From NCBI GenBank assembly GCA_014885115.2, contig WKLE02000921.1, positions 13,168-31,379 on the forward strand: a stretch of DNA of 18,212 nucleotides. The letters run 5' to 3'. The notes beneath the pieces are model-generated. The model saw only the letters and a program-made list of their open reading frames with translations. It made no database searches and was not told the DNA's origin. Below, piece after piece: positions 8,346 to 17,149 of this stretch (the first letter of the stretch is position 1; each line of letters starts with the position of its first letter). Origin of the DNA: Asterionellopsis glacialis (lineage: Eukaryota; Bacillariophyta; Plagiogrammaphyceae; Rhaphoneidales; Asterionellopsidaceae). Made by a program: the position numbers and the translations under genes.

Positions 8346-8663
8346 TCTAGTAATATAATTCAGGGCAAGCAAACATTGCAAACATTATTTCATACAAATT
8401 TTCTCCTATAGATTTACGAATTCTACTGGCGGAGTAAGGTTCTATTATTTAAAATTCGCACCTGTAGAGCTTCTTCCAAAGTACATTATACATTTTTAAG
8501 TTGCGCGGCTAATCCTTGTAAGCATCTTCTACAGATTGTGGCTTCATGTGTTGCACGTCTCTGTATTTTTCCCTCATTGATAGTTCAGAGTTGACAAACC
8601 TTTCACGCGTAGACTGGTTAATATATCTTAATAAACGGAGGTATGCATGGATTATTATCGTGA
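8346..8663. other. Convergent 3' intergenic region
   Basis: These 318 bp separate the stops of the Aat-like gene and the cysteine dioxygenase gene. The sequence is AT-rich and presumably holds both 3' UTRs and polyadenylation signals. There is no repeat, palindrome cluster or convincing ORF. Plus- and minus-strand ORFs that cross it overlap the last dioxygenase exon and are shadows. Confidence 0.45.
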
Positions 8664-9532
8664 TTAATATTTCTTGCCATACTCTGAGTAATAGCAAACA
8701 CAGGAACGGCTTGGTCGAGAAGCATGATCAGGGTCGAGCCAAATCTTGCATGCCTGAAAAGGAGGAGAATAAAGATGCATAGTCACTGCAGGAACTGTGC
8801 TACTTGGATTTCCTACCTTGTGGTACCCCATAGAATCTTCAATGAATGCTAGTTGTCCCTCTGTTAAAAAGCATCATAGAGAAGAATACAAAGTTAGAAA
8901 ATATTCTTATTTGTAGATGCATCTTTCCGTGATAGATTTATAATGTACCAACCTCGGTAAGTTTTGTCCGAATAGCACTGTAAGCGATCTGTGCCATCCT
9001 CATTAGAATATCGACATTCTTCTATACTACCTTCACAAACATTCATCCAACATCCATCACAGGGATGATCATGAATGGGAGATTCTTTTCCTGGGTTCCA
9101 GCAAAGTAGTAATAGTGTAAATGTTTCTCCATCAGTTGCAATAAGATTCCTCGTATAATTTTTCGAAGAATCAAAAAAGGAGAAACGCTCCCATTCATCC
9201 TTGTTCAAGTCAAGACGTCTGCAATCATGAAAAGATGTCACATGGAAAATGAGACATTACTAATAAATGAGATAGGGATGGCAAACATAGAAGTGAACTT
9301 ACGAAAATAGTTGACCAACCGCGTCATCTTCAACTCCTGGCTTCGTACATTTGTTCATTAGGTCATTTTTTTCAGTTGATACTTTTCTTTCCTCGATTGC
9401 AGCAGGCAAAGCATCAACAAACTCATCCAAAGAAAGCAAATCACCCGAAAAAAAATCTCCTTTACCGCCCCCAGGCGTCATGTCCAGGATGCCCTTGACA
9501 GATCTTGGCGAAGAAGAGAGAAATGAAGACAT
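8664..9532 (-). CDS. CDO1: Cysteine dioxygenase, three exons
   Basis: Cysteine dioxygenase oxidises L-cysteine with O2 to cysteine sulfinate, the entry to taurine and sulfate formation. Exons are 9303-9532, 8953-9218 and 8664-8860. Intron 1 (9219-9302) is GTAAGT...GCAG and intron 2 (8861-8952) is GTTGGT...ACAG. All three exons join in frame to give 230 residues, close to the usual ~200. The cupin core is textbook: YTRNL (98-102), LLCWN (114-118), SPIHDHPCDGCW (123-134), GYHKV (177-181) and LYSPPF (195-200). By spacing to mammalian CDO, iron ligands are H126, H128 and H179; C133 and Y196 are the thioether cofactor pair; R100 binds substrate carboxylate. The third His, the Tyr and the stop all lie in exon 3, so the splice is required. 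The N-terminal ~75 residues are family-variable. No clear targeting signal, so probably cytosolic. Confidence 0.93.
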
Positions 9533-9682
9533 GAAATCCCAAAGGAAGCTGAGGTGACACTAAGAGATGTGGATATATCTTTCTTGAGGGTAAAGCTCGG
9601 ATTTGTCGAAGCGGATGTACAAAGTAGGTTGTTTTCCAGCGGTATTGTAAATTTATTATATTTTTGTTTCTAGAAACAGACG

Positions 9683-9698
9683 CTCTCTAGAGAGAGTT
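9683..9698. repeat. CTCTCTAGAGAG palindrome, copy 2, extended
   Basis: The 12-bp palindrome at 9683-9694 is identical to the one at 6797-6808. Its right part, CTCTAGAGAGAGTT (9685-9698), is a 14-bp exact match to 11620-11633. Confidence 0.8.
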
Positions 9699-9915
9699 AC
9701 CGCGTATGGAAGTCGCACAAAGAACACAACACGGAGTGCAAGACCCCCGATTGGAATTTTTTTGCAAAGAATACACTAGCTCTGTTAATTAATTACATCC
9801 TGATGTCGCCGGTGTCAAGTTCTCAGAACGAATTTCCCTTTTTCTCAATTTCTCAGTCTTGCAAACAAAGAAGAAAAGAAGTTCTGAAACTCGTTTTACC
9901 GTTATCGGAACTTTA

Positions 9916-9927
9916 TACCAGGTACAG
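9916..9927. repeat. TACCAGGTACAG repeat, copy 2
   Basis: This exact 12-mer is shared with 7031-7042 and 11680-11691. It lies about 380 bp upstream of the cysteine dioxygenase start, and GTACGTAC follows at 9933-9940. Confidence 0.75.
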
Positions 9928-10245
9928 ACGATGTACGTACAGATATATAATAATATTTACTATCCCCTACAGGTAAGGAACTTAGGGATTTTTTCTGTGC
10001 TACTGTACGAGTACAAAGTAATACAGTCAGGACTAAAAGAGGAGATGACTGTAGATATCGAGAAAAGTCCGTCCTGTGTACAAAGCGTGAAAAAGAAGAT
10101 TAGACAAAAGAAGAGAGAATCTTATTTTGCTCACATTGCTGATTTCTTTGAACTAGAGCAATGATAGATAAAAAGACGGATAAACAGGTAGGAAAAACAG
10201 AAATAATCACTTTGAATTTTTGCATTTTTTTTATAAAAAGCAACG

Positions 10246-11288
10246 CTATTGTTTAGAAAGCATTTCATAAGCTTGCAGTCTCATCGTTTTCGTCCCGAGC
10301 TTGGGTGGTTCCAATGGTTTTGCTTCCGGCAAGGAGTCCGGTGTCCTCTTCATCGCGCGAACTTCTCCATTCGCAAATCGGTACGAGGAAAAATTTCCAA
10401 CATTTTTAGAATCTGCCGCATACAATTGCATAATTTGCAGTACATCTGCATGACTTGTCAACACAAGATGTTTACCCTTGTGTTTTTCTTCTAAATCCAA
10501 AATAACATTACGCAGACGAGTCGCGACTGCGGCGACAGACTCAACGTCATAGGAGGCTGTGTATGGAACATACATCACAATGAAAAGAAAAAATTAGATA
10601 CACATGGGAAAATATCAGTAACTCTATGAAGAATAACAGTCAGAAACTTACTATGTGTGACATTTTTTTGGTCCAAAGGCCAGACGTACCCATATGTTTC
10701 AATTGCATCATCATCCAAAGTACCAAACCAACGTTCCATAAGACCATATTCAATTTGGATATCTGGCAAAATTTCCAATCCCATATTAAGAGCCCGGGCA
10801 GACTGTTCAGGTTCTGCTAGTCCGTCCAAACAGGCTTGAGCTGTTTGCTTAGCTCGTGCAAAGGGTGAGGAATAGAATATAACTTGATCCCCCGATTTTG
10901 CATTTTCTTTTTGTAGAGTATCTAACAATTGAGTTGCGGACGCTTTGCCTTGTTCGTACCCCAACTCTGTGAGGCCATGTTTTGAGCTAGTTGCAAGTTC
11001 CCTTGATGACGAGATCACTCCCTCGACGTTTCCAGTACTTTGCCCATGTCGAAGCAGATAGTACTGGTTCTTCAGTGTCAAAGGAAGATCCTCAGGCATT
11101 TCAGATACTATTAAAACATCATCTGGTTTCACCTGTGTGGACCAAAGTTGAGAAGTAGAGTAAACCCTGTTGAAACGACCAAACGAAGCTTTATTTACAG
11201 AAAAAGACAGACATGCTCTGTTGGATAGCAATGGCGCAACCAATGCTAGCATTGACCAAGAAGGTCGCCCGTGTCGAATCGGCATCAT
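10246..11288 (-). CDS. Histidine phosphatase (phosphoglycerate mutase superfamily), two exons
   Basis: Exons are 10652-11288 and 10246-10556, separated by a 95-nt intron (10557-10651) with GTAAGT donor and ACACAG acceptor; the join is in frame and yields 315 residues. This superfamily transfers or hydrolyses phosphate through a phosphohistidine. Visible motifs are YLLRHGQSTGN (77-87, nucleophile H81 with R80), GLTELGYEQG (105-114), YSSPFARAKQTA (139-150), a probable acid E185 in MERWFG, and LTSHAD (245-250, second His H248). That second His is in exon 2, which supports the splice. The start is the first ATG; codons further upstream in frame are non-ATG. Residues 1-50 are hydrophobic, then Ser/Arg-rich (LSFSVNKASFGRF), suggesting an organelle presequence. 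The family covers cofactor-dependent mutases, sugar-phosphate phosphatases and others; I cannot choose among them, and the protein is longer than typical dPGM. Confidence 0.88.
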
Positions 11289-11619
11289 GCTGCTCGGTTT
11301 CAGCAAGACCGTTCCCTCTATAGAATCGTTAAACCTATTTGTCGTTCGTCATGTGGACAGCTGTAGCTTACAACATTACAACGCGTCTGCATCAAATCGC
11401 ATCTGCTTGCCAAACCACAGAATACAAGAAAGTAAGAAGTTGAGACACGTACTTGAAAGATAGATTAATCATTTGTACAGGTGGTTTTTAGTGTAACGTA
11501 CAACAAGTAGAAATTAACGGCCTTTACTTGGTAAAGGTACCCGATTGTTGTCATAAAACGGTTTACTCACACTTTCAACTTTCAACTACTTGACACCACG
11601 CCACTCAAGGAGTGACTGC

Positions 11620-11633
11620 CTCTAGAGAGAGTT
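11620..11633. repeat. CTCTAGAGAGAGTT repeat, copy 2
   Basis: This is an exact 14-bp match to 9685-9698. Its core CTCTAGAG is an 8-bp palindrome. It lies about 330 bp upstream of the histidine phosphatase start and 460 bp upstream of the aspartic protease start. Confidence 0.8.
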
Positions 11634-11679
11634 TCCCTGCTCTTTATGACTGTGAATTGGACGGGCATTCCTGGTACTG

Positions 11680-11691
11680 TACCAGGTACAG
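11680..11691. repeat. TACCAGGTACAG repeat, copy 3
   Basis: This is the third exact copy of the 12-mer also found at 7031 and 9916. It is embedded in a dense GTAC run (about 11671-11705). Confidence 0.75.
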
Positions 11692-12091
11692 GTACCTACA
11701 GGTACAGCAGGAAGTCAGAATTCCTCGGGGACTCATGTACCTGTACACTATGTTAGAGGATGACTTTGTAGCTGTTAGGACCTACGGTAGAGTCAGTACA
11801 TATCCCACATATATGATAGTTCCTAGGTCCTAGAGGACTTCTAATGCCAGAGGACTAATAGGAACTACCCCCCCTTTTTAGAGAGCAGGCGGAAAAAGAC
11901 TTCTCGGGGCTTCTCGGTCCTCCATGCATCTACTCTAGAGGACTCTCTACTAGAGAGAGGATTTAGATGTGCACAAAAGGCAAAGCAACTTGCAGTTTCT
12001 ATTGCTGTTGACATTCTTTTTTATTACCTCTCGCTGTTAATCTGTCCCCTGCGACACTGATCCTTACGTTTCCACCCAAGCCTCAATATCT

Positions 12092-13612
12092 ATGAAGCTT
12101 TCTTCCGCATTAGTGGCAGCTCTAGCACATAGCGTTGTTTGCTGCGTCCTTGCAAAGGATCGGACTTTGAGGGGAGACATTTCGAAGAAGCAAAATGACC
12201 GTATTGTTTCATTTCCTTTGATCCCTTTTCACCAACATCCACGTGCAGCTGATATCGAGGCTTACCAGGAGAAAAACAACGTTAATCGAAGACGGAACAG
12301 AAGAAGACTTAACAATGAGGGATTTGAAACAATCATGGATAATGAAATTGGGGAACAGGGACAACTTTTTAAAACAGAAGTGGACGCACTATTTCAGGGT
12401 TATGGGACTCACTACGTCGATATATGGGTAGGAACTCCTCCTCAGAGACAAACGGTAATTGTTGATACAGGCAGTTCCGTCACAGCATTCCCATGTGAAG
12501 AGTGTTCTGAATGTGGTGATGGGTATCACGTTGATAAATACTTTGACGAAGACGACTCGTCAACCTTTCATCGTGTGTCTTGTGGTGAATGCCTTGTAGG
12601 GAGTTGCAATAGTGAACTTTCACAGTGTACCGTATCTGTCTCATATCAGGAAGGAAGTTCATGGTATGCATATGAAGCACAAGATTTAGTGTATACAGGA
12701 GGTCCTCATGATACGGCTAGTAGTGAAGAAACCTTTCCTATGAACTTTGGTTGTCAAACTAAACTCACGGGACTATTCAAAACACAACTTGCGGACGGCA
12801 TCATGGGAATGGAAATGAATGTAGAATCGTACTGGCATCAATGGCACCAACAATTTAAAAATGAAAATTACGAAAGAAAATTTTCACTTTGCTTTGCGCG
12901 ACAAAGCTCAGCTAGTCGAGAGGGTACTCATGCAGGTGCCATGACAATGGGAGGCACTGATTTAAGGCTGCACGGATCCAAAATGTTGTATGTGAACCAA
13001 AATGCAGAAACTGGTTGGTTTGTTGTACGCATTGCAAATATATTCCTCAGGTCATATGGGGGGATGCATGCTGTCGTAGATGGTGATTCTAATCCTGAGG
13101 ATGTAGTTCTGAAGCAAGTTGATGTCTCGGAGACGGTGATTAACAGCGGGAATGTTATTCTGGACAGTGGAACAACTGACACCTATTTATCCAGTTCGAT
13201 TATGGCTCCTTTTCAAGCTGCATGGAAGGAAATTACTGGGTTTGACTACAGCAATTCAGGCGTTCCCCTGACTGACGAAGACCTTGAGAAACTGCCAACT
13301 GTTTTGTTTCAGTTGAGAGCTGAGCCTAGATTAAACGATGATTCTACGCCGGGTTTAGCGGGGGAACTCGACCCGTCATCTCCCAAGGATATAATTGTTG
13401 CCATGCCTCCAACGCACTATATGGAGTACAGCTCCAAAAAAGAATTATTTACAAGCCGATTGTACTTTAATAATGGCTATGGGGGTGTTCTTGGTGCAAA
13501 CTTTATGATGGGACATGAAATATTGTTTGACATGGAAAACCAAGTAGTTGGATTTTCCGAAAGTGATTGTGATTACAGCACCGTCTCATACGAAGAGGAA
13601 TCTTCAGAGTAA
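12092..13612 (+). CDS. Secreted pepsin-family (A1) aspartic protease
   Basis: This 506-residue protein is an A1-family aspartic endopeptidase. The N-terminus is a signal peptide (about 1-21, hydrophobic, ending CVLA-KD). A pro-region of roughly 80 residues follows, with a strongly basic RRRNRRR patch (66-72) that could be a maturation site. The mature domain starts near YGTHYVDIWVGTPPQ (104-118). Both catalytic motifs are present: DTGSS (D125) and DSGTT (D358). Supporting blocks are ADGIMGM (234-240), GAMTMGG (282-288), LGANFM (467-472) and FDMENQVVGF (479-488). A Cys-rich insert after the first motif (CEECSEC, 135-141; more Cys at 164-179) suggests nepenthesin-like or protist-type disulfides. 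There is no C-terminal membrane anchor; the protein ends in an acidic EEESSE. It acts in the secretory path, vacuole or outside the cell; the substrate is unknown. The frame is uninterrupted, so no intron is needed. Confidence 0.93.
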   Translation: MKLSSALVAALAHSVVCCVLAKDRTLRGDISKKQNDRIVSFPLIPFHQHPRAADIEAYQEKNNVNRRRNRRRLNNEGFETIMDNEIGEQGQLFKTEVDALFQGYGTHYVDIWVGTPPQRQTVIVDTGSSVTAFPCEECSECGDGYHVDKYFDEDDSSTFHRVSCGECLVGSCNSELSQCTVSVSYQEGSSWYAYEAQDLVYTGGPHDTASSEETFPMNFGCQTKLTGLFKTQLADGIMGMEMNVESYWHQWHQQFKNENYERKFSLCFARQSSASREGTHAGAMTMGGTDLRLHGSKMLYVNQNAETGWFVVRIANIFLRSYGGMHAVVDGDSNPEDVVLKQVDVSETVINSGNVILDSGTTDTYLSSSIMAPFQAAWKEITGFDYSNSGVPLTDEDLEKLPTVLFQLRAEPRLNDDSTPGLAGELDPSSPKDIIVAMPPTHYMEYSSKKELFTSRLYFNNGYGGVLGANFMMGHEILFDMENQVVGFSESDCDYSTVSYEEESSE

Positions 13613-14309
13613 GCCTTGTTTGGGGGTTTACTCAAAGGTTAACCATGTGTGTGAGTAGAAACTATATGTACTGTAGAAGCTAAATTGTGATAGAGAAGAA
13701 TTTCAATTCATTATTAAAAAAATACTCGTACCTTTTCCGCTGAACGCATTCTATTTTATCGTTTAGTATATCCACCCCCACCCCCCGGGAGGTTGGATGG
13801 TAAGAGGAACCTTTCTCGAAAAGCTTCCTTTGCTGAAATATCTATTCGCAATAAATTTCAAATGGAACTTTAAGTATATTAATGTCTGAACGGTGAATAG
13901 ATTAGGGTCCCATTCTTTTTTTTCTTAGTTGCAAACGTGTATCCTTCAAAAAAGCAGTTCGAAAGCAATCTAAAAAAGTGTACGCAAGTAAACCCTCAAA
14001 TACATCTGATATACTACTGAAAAGTCCAAAACAATTTACCCTAAGCAAGCACTAAAAAAGTTATTGTATGTTCAATATAAACCGAATACTAGCCTCATTT
14101 TTAAATTTCAAGTACTTTTATACAAATACAAGTATCATTTTCATCATCATTTTTGCCAGCTTCTCGCATCTGAAGCCGTGACAATGCTGTTGAATACTTT
14201 TCAAATTTGTTACATTCCACCTCCATATTGTCTACAATAAAATCTAATTCTTCTAATAACAAAAGCTCGGTCGCCAACTCTTTGTCATCAAAAATTTTAC
14301 CGGGATGAT
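13613..14309. other. AT-rich intergenic region with a possible exon
   Basis: This stretch begins with the aspartic protease 3' UTR and is AT-rich. It carries a C-rich tract at about 13771-13788 with a CCCGGG site. A minus-strand frame at 14101-14313 (ending KVLEI) looks protein-like, being Glu/Asp/Leu-rich with a helical pattern ELLLLEELDF. It has no ATG start and has a stop just upstream in its own frame. It may be a terminal exon or frameshifted tail of the unknown gene that ends at 14310, but I found no GT-AG splice joining them in frame. Confidence 0.35.
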
Positions 14310-15130
14310 TCAATCATTTCCACTTTTATAATAATGCAACAGAGTGAAGGCTGCCTCTTGTTTTTTTACTGTATCAAATACGGTGATCCCTGCATCACTC
14401 CTTTGTTGACATTTGGGATTATTGTTGCGTTCAAGCACTCTTTTGTTGATATTCCGAATCCTTTTCTGAGTTTTCCCAAAAACAAATGCAAGATCCGAAT
14501 TTGGCCTACTTATTTTTGGTTGCCTGTCCTCTGGAACTGAGGTGGTGATTGCTCTGGCTGGGACTACCAACTCCCTCTCTGGTGAATTCAAGTGGAAGTT
14601 CTGCTTTGGTTCTGGTCGATTAGTGACCTATGCCTCTTGCAAACAAAGCCAACCTTTTTTTTTTCATCTTGTAAATATTTTAGCTATGGATGTTTCTGTC
14701 AGCTGTTTCTTGAGCTATCCCAATTCCTTGACTTGGCAAAGACATTTACAATTCCAAATTGCCATGTGCCACAAGGGGTGGTATTGTTGTTGTTGCTGTG
14801 ACTCCTCAGATGATTGTCCCGGTTTGCTGGTGTCAAAATGGATGGTCTCCTTCCATCACTTTTGTTGTTTCTTCTGTTCCTTCTTGCAAAAGTCATCAAA
14901 CTTGCTTGATAGAGCCTTTCAGGCTCAATATCCAAAGACATGCACCTGTCAATCATGTATGAAACGGTTCCCCTGTCATACTCGTGGTTGAAGCTCTGCA
15001 TCCAAGCTTTCCCTCCATCGCTGTCAGGCCTTCCATTTCGATGTTCAGGATCAACGTCAACCAGTGCTCCCACTGAATGAATCAGAGGGTATAGCACTGC
15101 AGCACTATCACCACTATTTTGAGGGGGCAT
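14310..15130 (-). CDS. Unrecognised protein, probably two exons
   Basis: I do not recognise this family. An ATG at 15130 opens a 127-codon exon (14750-15130). It reads into a possible intron (14628-14749; GTAAAT donor, GCATAG acceptor, 122 nt) and continues in phase into 14310-14627. The spliced product has 232 residues. It is polar and basic, with an Asn run (HSNNNNTT, near residue 112), an RRNRRNNK patch and a KRIRNINKRVLERNNN segment. That composition suggests a nucleic-acid-binding or mobile-element protein, but no domain is visible. The frame also stays open upstream of the ATG, so an earlier exon may exist. A second Glu-rich frame lies directly downstream (14101-14313) but is out of phase. 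It sits in the AT-rich, element-littered part of the window and may be decaying. Confidence 0.4.
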
Positions 15131-15542
15131 GATTCGTATTTCTACAATGGAATTGAATCTCTCAAGAATCAACAAAAAGGAGAGATCAACTCCATTGCCG
15201 TTGCCGCCACTGGCAACTTCTTTGTGTCGCGTTGAAACAAAAACAAAAAATGAAATATTTTGGATAGAGCCTGCCTACATAAAATGGATTCTATTTGGTT
15301 ATGTACCTTACTGTAAAGTATGTACTAGGCTCTACGCAAGATTCGCCAAGCTAGTAATAACTCCATGGAAAATTATGGATTGACGGAGGAAGTACTAACA
15401 TTGTTTGTACTATCACCTTAATTTTATGTTGTTGTAAACAAATGAATATCATGATATTACATTGAGTGATATTAAAATGCTTCATGAAAACCCTAACAAT
15501 GTGTATTATTTTTTTTATGAATAATTTTGCACTGTGTTATAG
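15131..15542. other. AT-rich gap between divergent uncertain ORFs
   Basis: A plus-strand ORF (15129-15383) here overlaps the upstream open frame of the minus-strand gene and has no recognisable motif. The right end, a T-rich stretch leading to TTATAG just before 15542, looks like a 3' splice site for the plus-strand ORF that follows. No first exon could be identified. Confidence 0.3.
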
Positions 15543-16390
15543 GTAAACAGGAATGGAAAAGGCTTATAGGTTTGATAAAACCGATCACCAGCATGGTAGT
15601 ATCAGTCTCAGATGAAGCATTTGCTTTGTTAGTCCTGGAAAACAGCTGGTTACATTGGAAGTATATTTTTGATCACAACATTCAAGATTTCAATGACAAG
15701 AAGAAGATCAAAGCAAGATATACAAAAGATATCAGAGAGGGAAATGCATCCTTTGATGGATGGACTGAGAAAGGTCTCAGAAAATACAACAAGATTATTT
15801 GTAAAGTTATTGAAGACTGCAAAAGTAATCAAAGATTTGACAGCTCTTACATACAAGATTTGACTAATAAATGTCTTCCTATGTGGCAAAAAAAGTGTAC
15901 CAAGAAGACTGAATTAAGTTCTGATGCTGCAAAACACAGGAAAGTTGTTGTCTACAATTTTTTTAGATTCTGAAACATCATTTTTGAAGAAACAAAGGGA
16001 GACAGAAGAAGAAGAAGAAGAAGAAGAAGAAGATTACAAGCAAACTTTGAAGCCTAAGTACAAACAAACAACAAACCAAGATGAAGAAACAGAAGATGAA
16101 ATGGAACATCATGAAAGTCAGCATGTATTTACACAACCCAACAAGGTCCATATCAAAAATGAAATAGTTCAAAACTCTATGCATGACACCACCATGAAGA
16201 CAATTAAAATAATAATGCCCAATCTCAAGAGTATTTGGTTAAACAGAAGGCTACAATTGCAACTAGGTCTCAATCTAGACCTGTGTCTGCCAATATACGT
16301 AAGAAAGAAAAATTCCAATATGTAGAAAGAGTGTAAAAGAAGTTTGAAGCTCAAATTACATTGCAATTCATTGCAGTCAATCAAATTAAT
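15543..16390 (+). pseudogene. Frame-broken ORF, possibly mobile-element derived
   Basis: A protein-like frame runs from about 15543, with the motif SDEAFALLVLENSW followed by a lysine/tryptophan-rich helical region (GWTEKGLRKYNK) and ends at 15973. From about 15965 the better coding frame is shifted by one base, just after a T7 tract (15958-15964); it covers a Glu run encoded by (GAA)n and continues to about 16200. Coding character then returns to the first frame (NAQSQEYLVKQK, from 16214) until a TAA at 16334, after which the same frame stays protein-like to about 16390. At least two compensating indels and one stop therefore break it. An ATG lies at 15593, but the homologous start is probably in a missing upstream exon. 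I do not recognise the family; multicopy diatom element proteins with similar cores come to mind but this is unverified. Confidence 0.4.
16005..16033. repeat. (GAA)9 microsatellite
   Basis: Nine perfect GAA units followed by a partial tenth lie inside the frame-broken ORF. In the second reading frame they encode a run of glutamates. Confidence 0.95.
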
Positions 16391-16960
16391 ATTTAGTATT
16401 TATTGTGAATTGTAAACCGCTTGTGTAATCCAACAACAAAATTTGTGACAAAAAAAACTCTACATATCCCACTTTAATGAAAATGTTTGACCATCACCTA
16501 AAATATGACATTCTTTGAAAAAAAATGTTATATTAATGCAAAAAAAAAGAGTCTTAGTTACAAACTAAAGTATGTGAGATAAGAAACAAAATAATTGATC
16601 TATAGGAGAAAAAATGGCAATAGAGAACAATACAAGTCATAAAGACAAGTGCTGATTTGTAAGCTTACAGATAGTTTTAGTATCCATTGAAATTTTGTTT
16701 ATTACAGTTGTAAACTATAACCTGAGTGATAGTGACAATATTTGCATCATGGAGTGACATATTTTTTTGAAGCTGGCAGACTTTTTTGTGTGTCAGACAG
16801 ACTATTAAAATATGAGAGGGTGCCCGGGTATATGTCAGAGGACAGACCAAAAAATTTCATGCCTATCTTGTATCGGGTCATATTTTTTTACCCTAATGCA
16901 GAAATAAAATATGTGAAAAAAAGGTATGAAAATATGTGAAGATTGGTGTGAAATTCCACT
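16391..16960. other. AT-rich sequence without gene
   Basis: This stretch is AT-rich with several A and T homopolymers (for example near 16449, 16518 and 16541). ORFs crossing it on either strand lack ATG starts or motifs. It separates the plus-strand broken ORF from the copia relic and may contain eroded flanks of either. No LTR-like direct repeat was recognised by eye. Confidence 0.4.
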
Positions 16961-17149
16961 CTGATGGTTGGTGGTGGTTTTACTGGCATTGCGATGAATA
17001 TGCATTATTGAGTTGCACCTCCTGATATTTTTGATGATCGCTGGATTGTAAACAATGTCAACAGTGGATTGACTGTCAAGAAGCATCCAGTTCTTTGGGA
17101 CCTTTCCTGTTTCATCTACATTGAAAGTAGAATCTCCTCTTTGCTTCAT
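16961..17149 (-). pseudogene. Copia-like protease (retropepsin) fragment
   Basis: This frame, shifted relative to Gag, contains NWMLLDSQSTVDIVYNP followed by IIKNIRR and MHIHRNAS. The L-L-D-[SN]-Q-S-T-V pattern is the retropepsin active-site strand as seen in diatom copia elements, with the DSQ aspartate as the catalytic residue. Similarity fades after TTTNHQ, at about 16961, so the rest of the polyprotein is missing. The short distance to Gag suggests that the normal Gag C-terminus with its zinc knuckle has been deleted. Confidence 0.65.

Larger units (their letters stand above)
9533..10245. promoter_or_regulatory. Cysteine dioxygenase upstream region with shared repeats
   Basis: This 713-bp gap lies between the cysteine dioxygenase start and the histidine phosphatase stop, both on the minus strand. 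It contains CTCTCTAGAGAG (9683-9694) about 150 bp upstream of the dioxygenase start. TACCAGGTACAG (9916-9927) follows, with two further GTAC tetramers close by (9933-9940). A plus-strand ORF at 9859-10164 lacks an ATG start and family motifs and I do not consider it real. Confidence 0.45.
11289..12091. promoter_or_regulatory. Divergent promoter region with the richest repeat cluster
   Basis: This 803-bp gap lies between the divergent histidine phosphatase and aspartic protease genes. It contains CTCTAGAGAGAGTT (11620-11633) and TACCAGGTACAG (11680-11691) within a run of GTAC tetramers. CCTAGGTC and GGTCCTAG overlap at 11822-11833, and a broken CTAG palindrome lies at 11935-11960. A C8 tract occurs near 11868. 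An ORF of 73 codons at 11612-11833 is composed of these repeats and is not considered a gene. Confidence 0.5.

Noticed and set aside
9859..10164. Plus-strand ORF of 101 codons between cysteine dioxygenase and the phosphatase
   Set aside because: It has a non-ATG start, contains a repeat copy, and has a random-looking composition.
11612..11833. Plus-strand ORF of 73 codons
   Set aside because: It is made up of the GTAC/CTAG repeat cluster and lacks protein features.
13771..13788. C-rich tract as a possible four-stranded structure
   Set aside because: It is a single short tract in a 3' flank, too little to support a structural or regulatory claim.
14542..14991. Cys-rich plus-strand ORF
   Set aside because: Its cysteines come from the antisense of Asn/GTT-rich codons in the minus-strand ORF; it has no ordered Cys pattern.
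15978..16184. Minus-strand hydrophobic ORF with a Phe run
   Set aside because: The Phe run is the antisense of the (GAA) microsatellite, so it is not a membrane protein.
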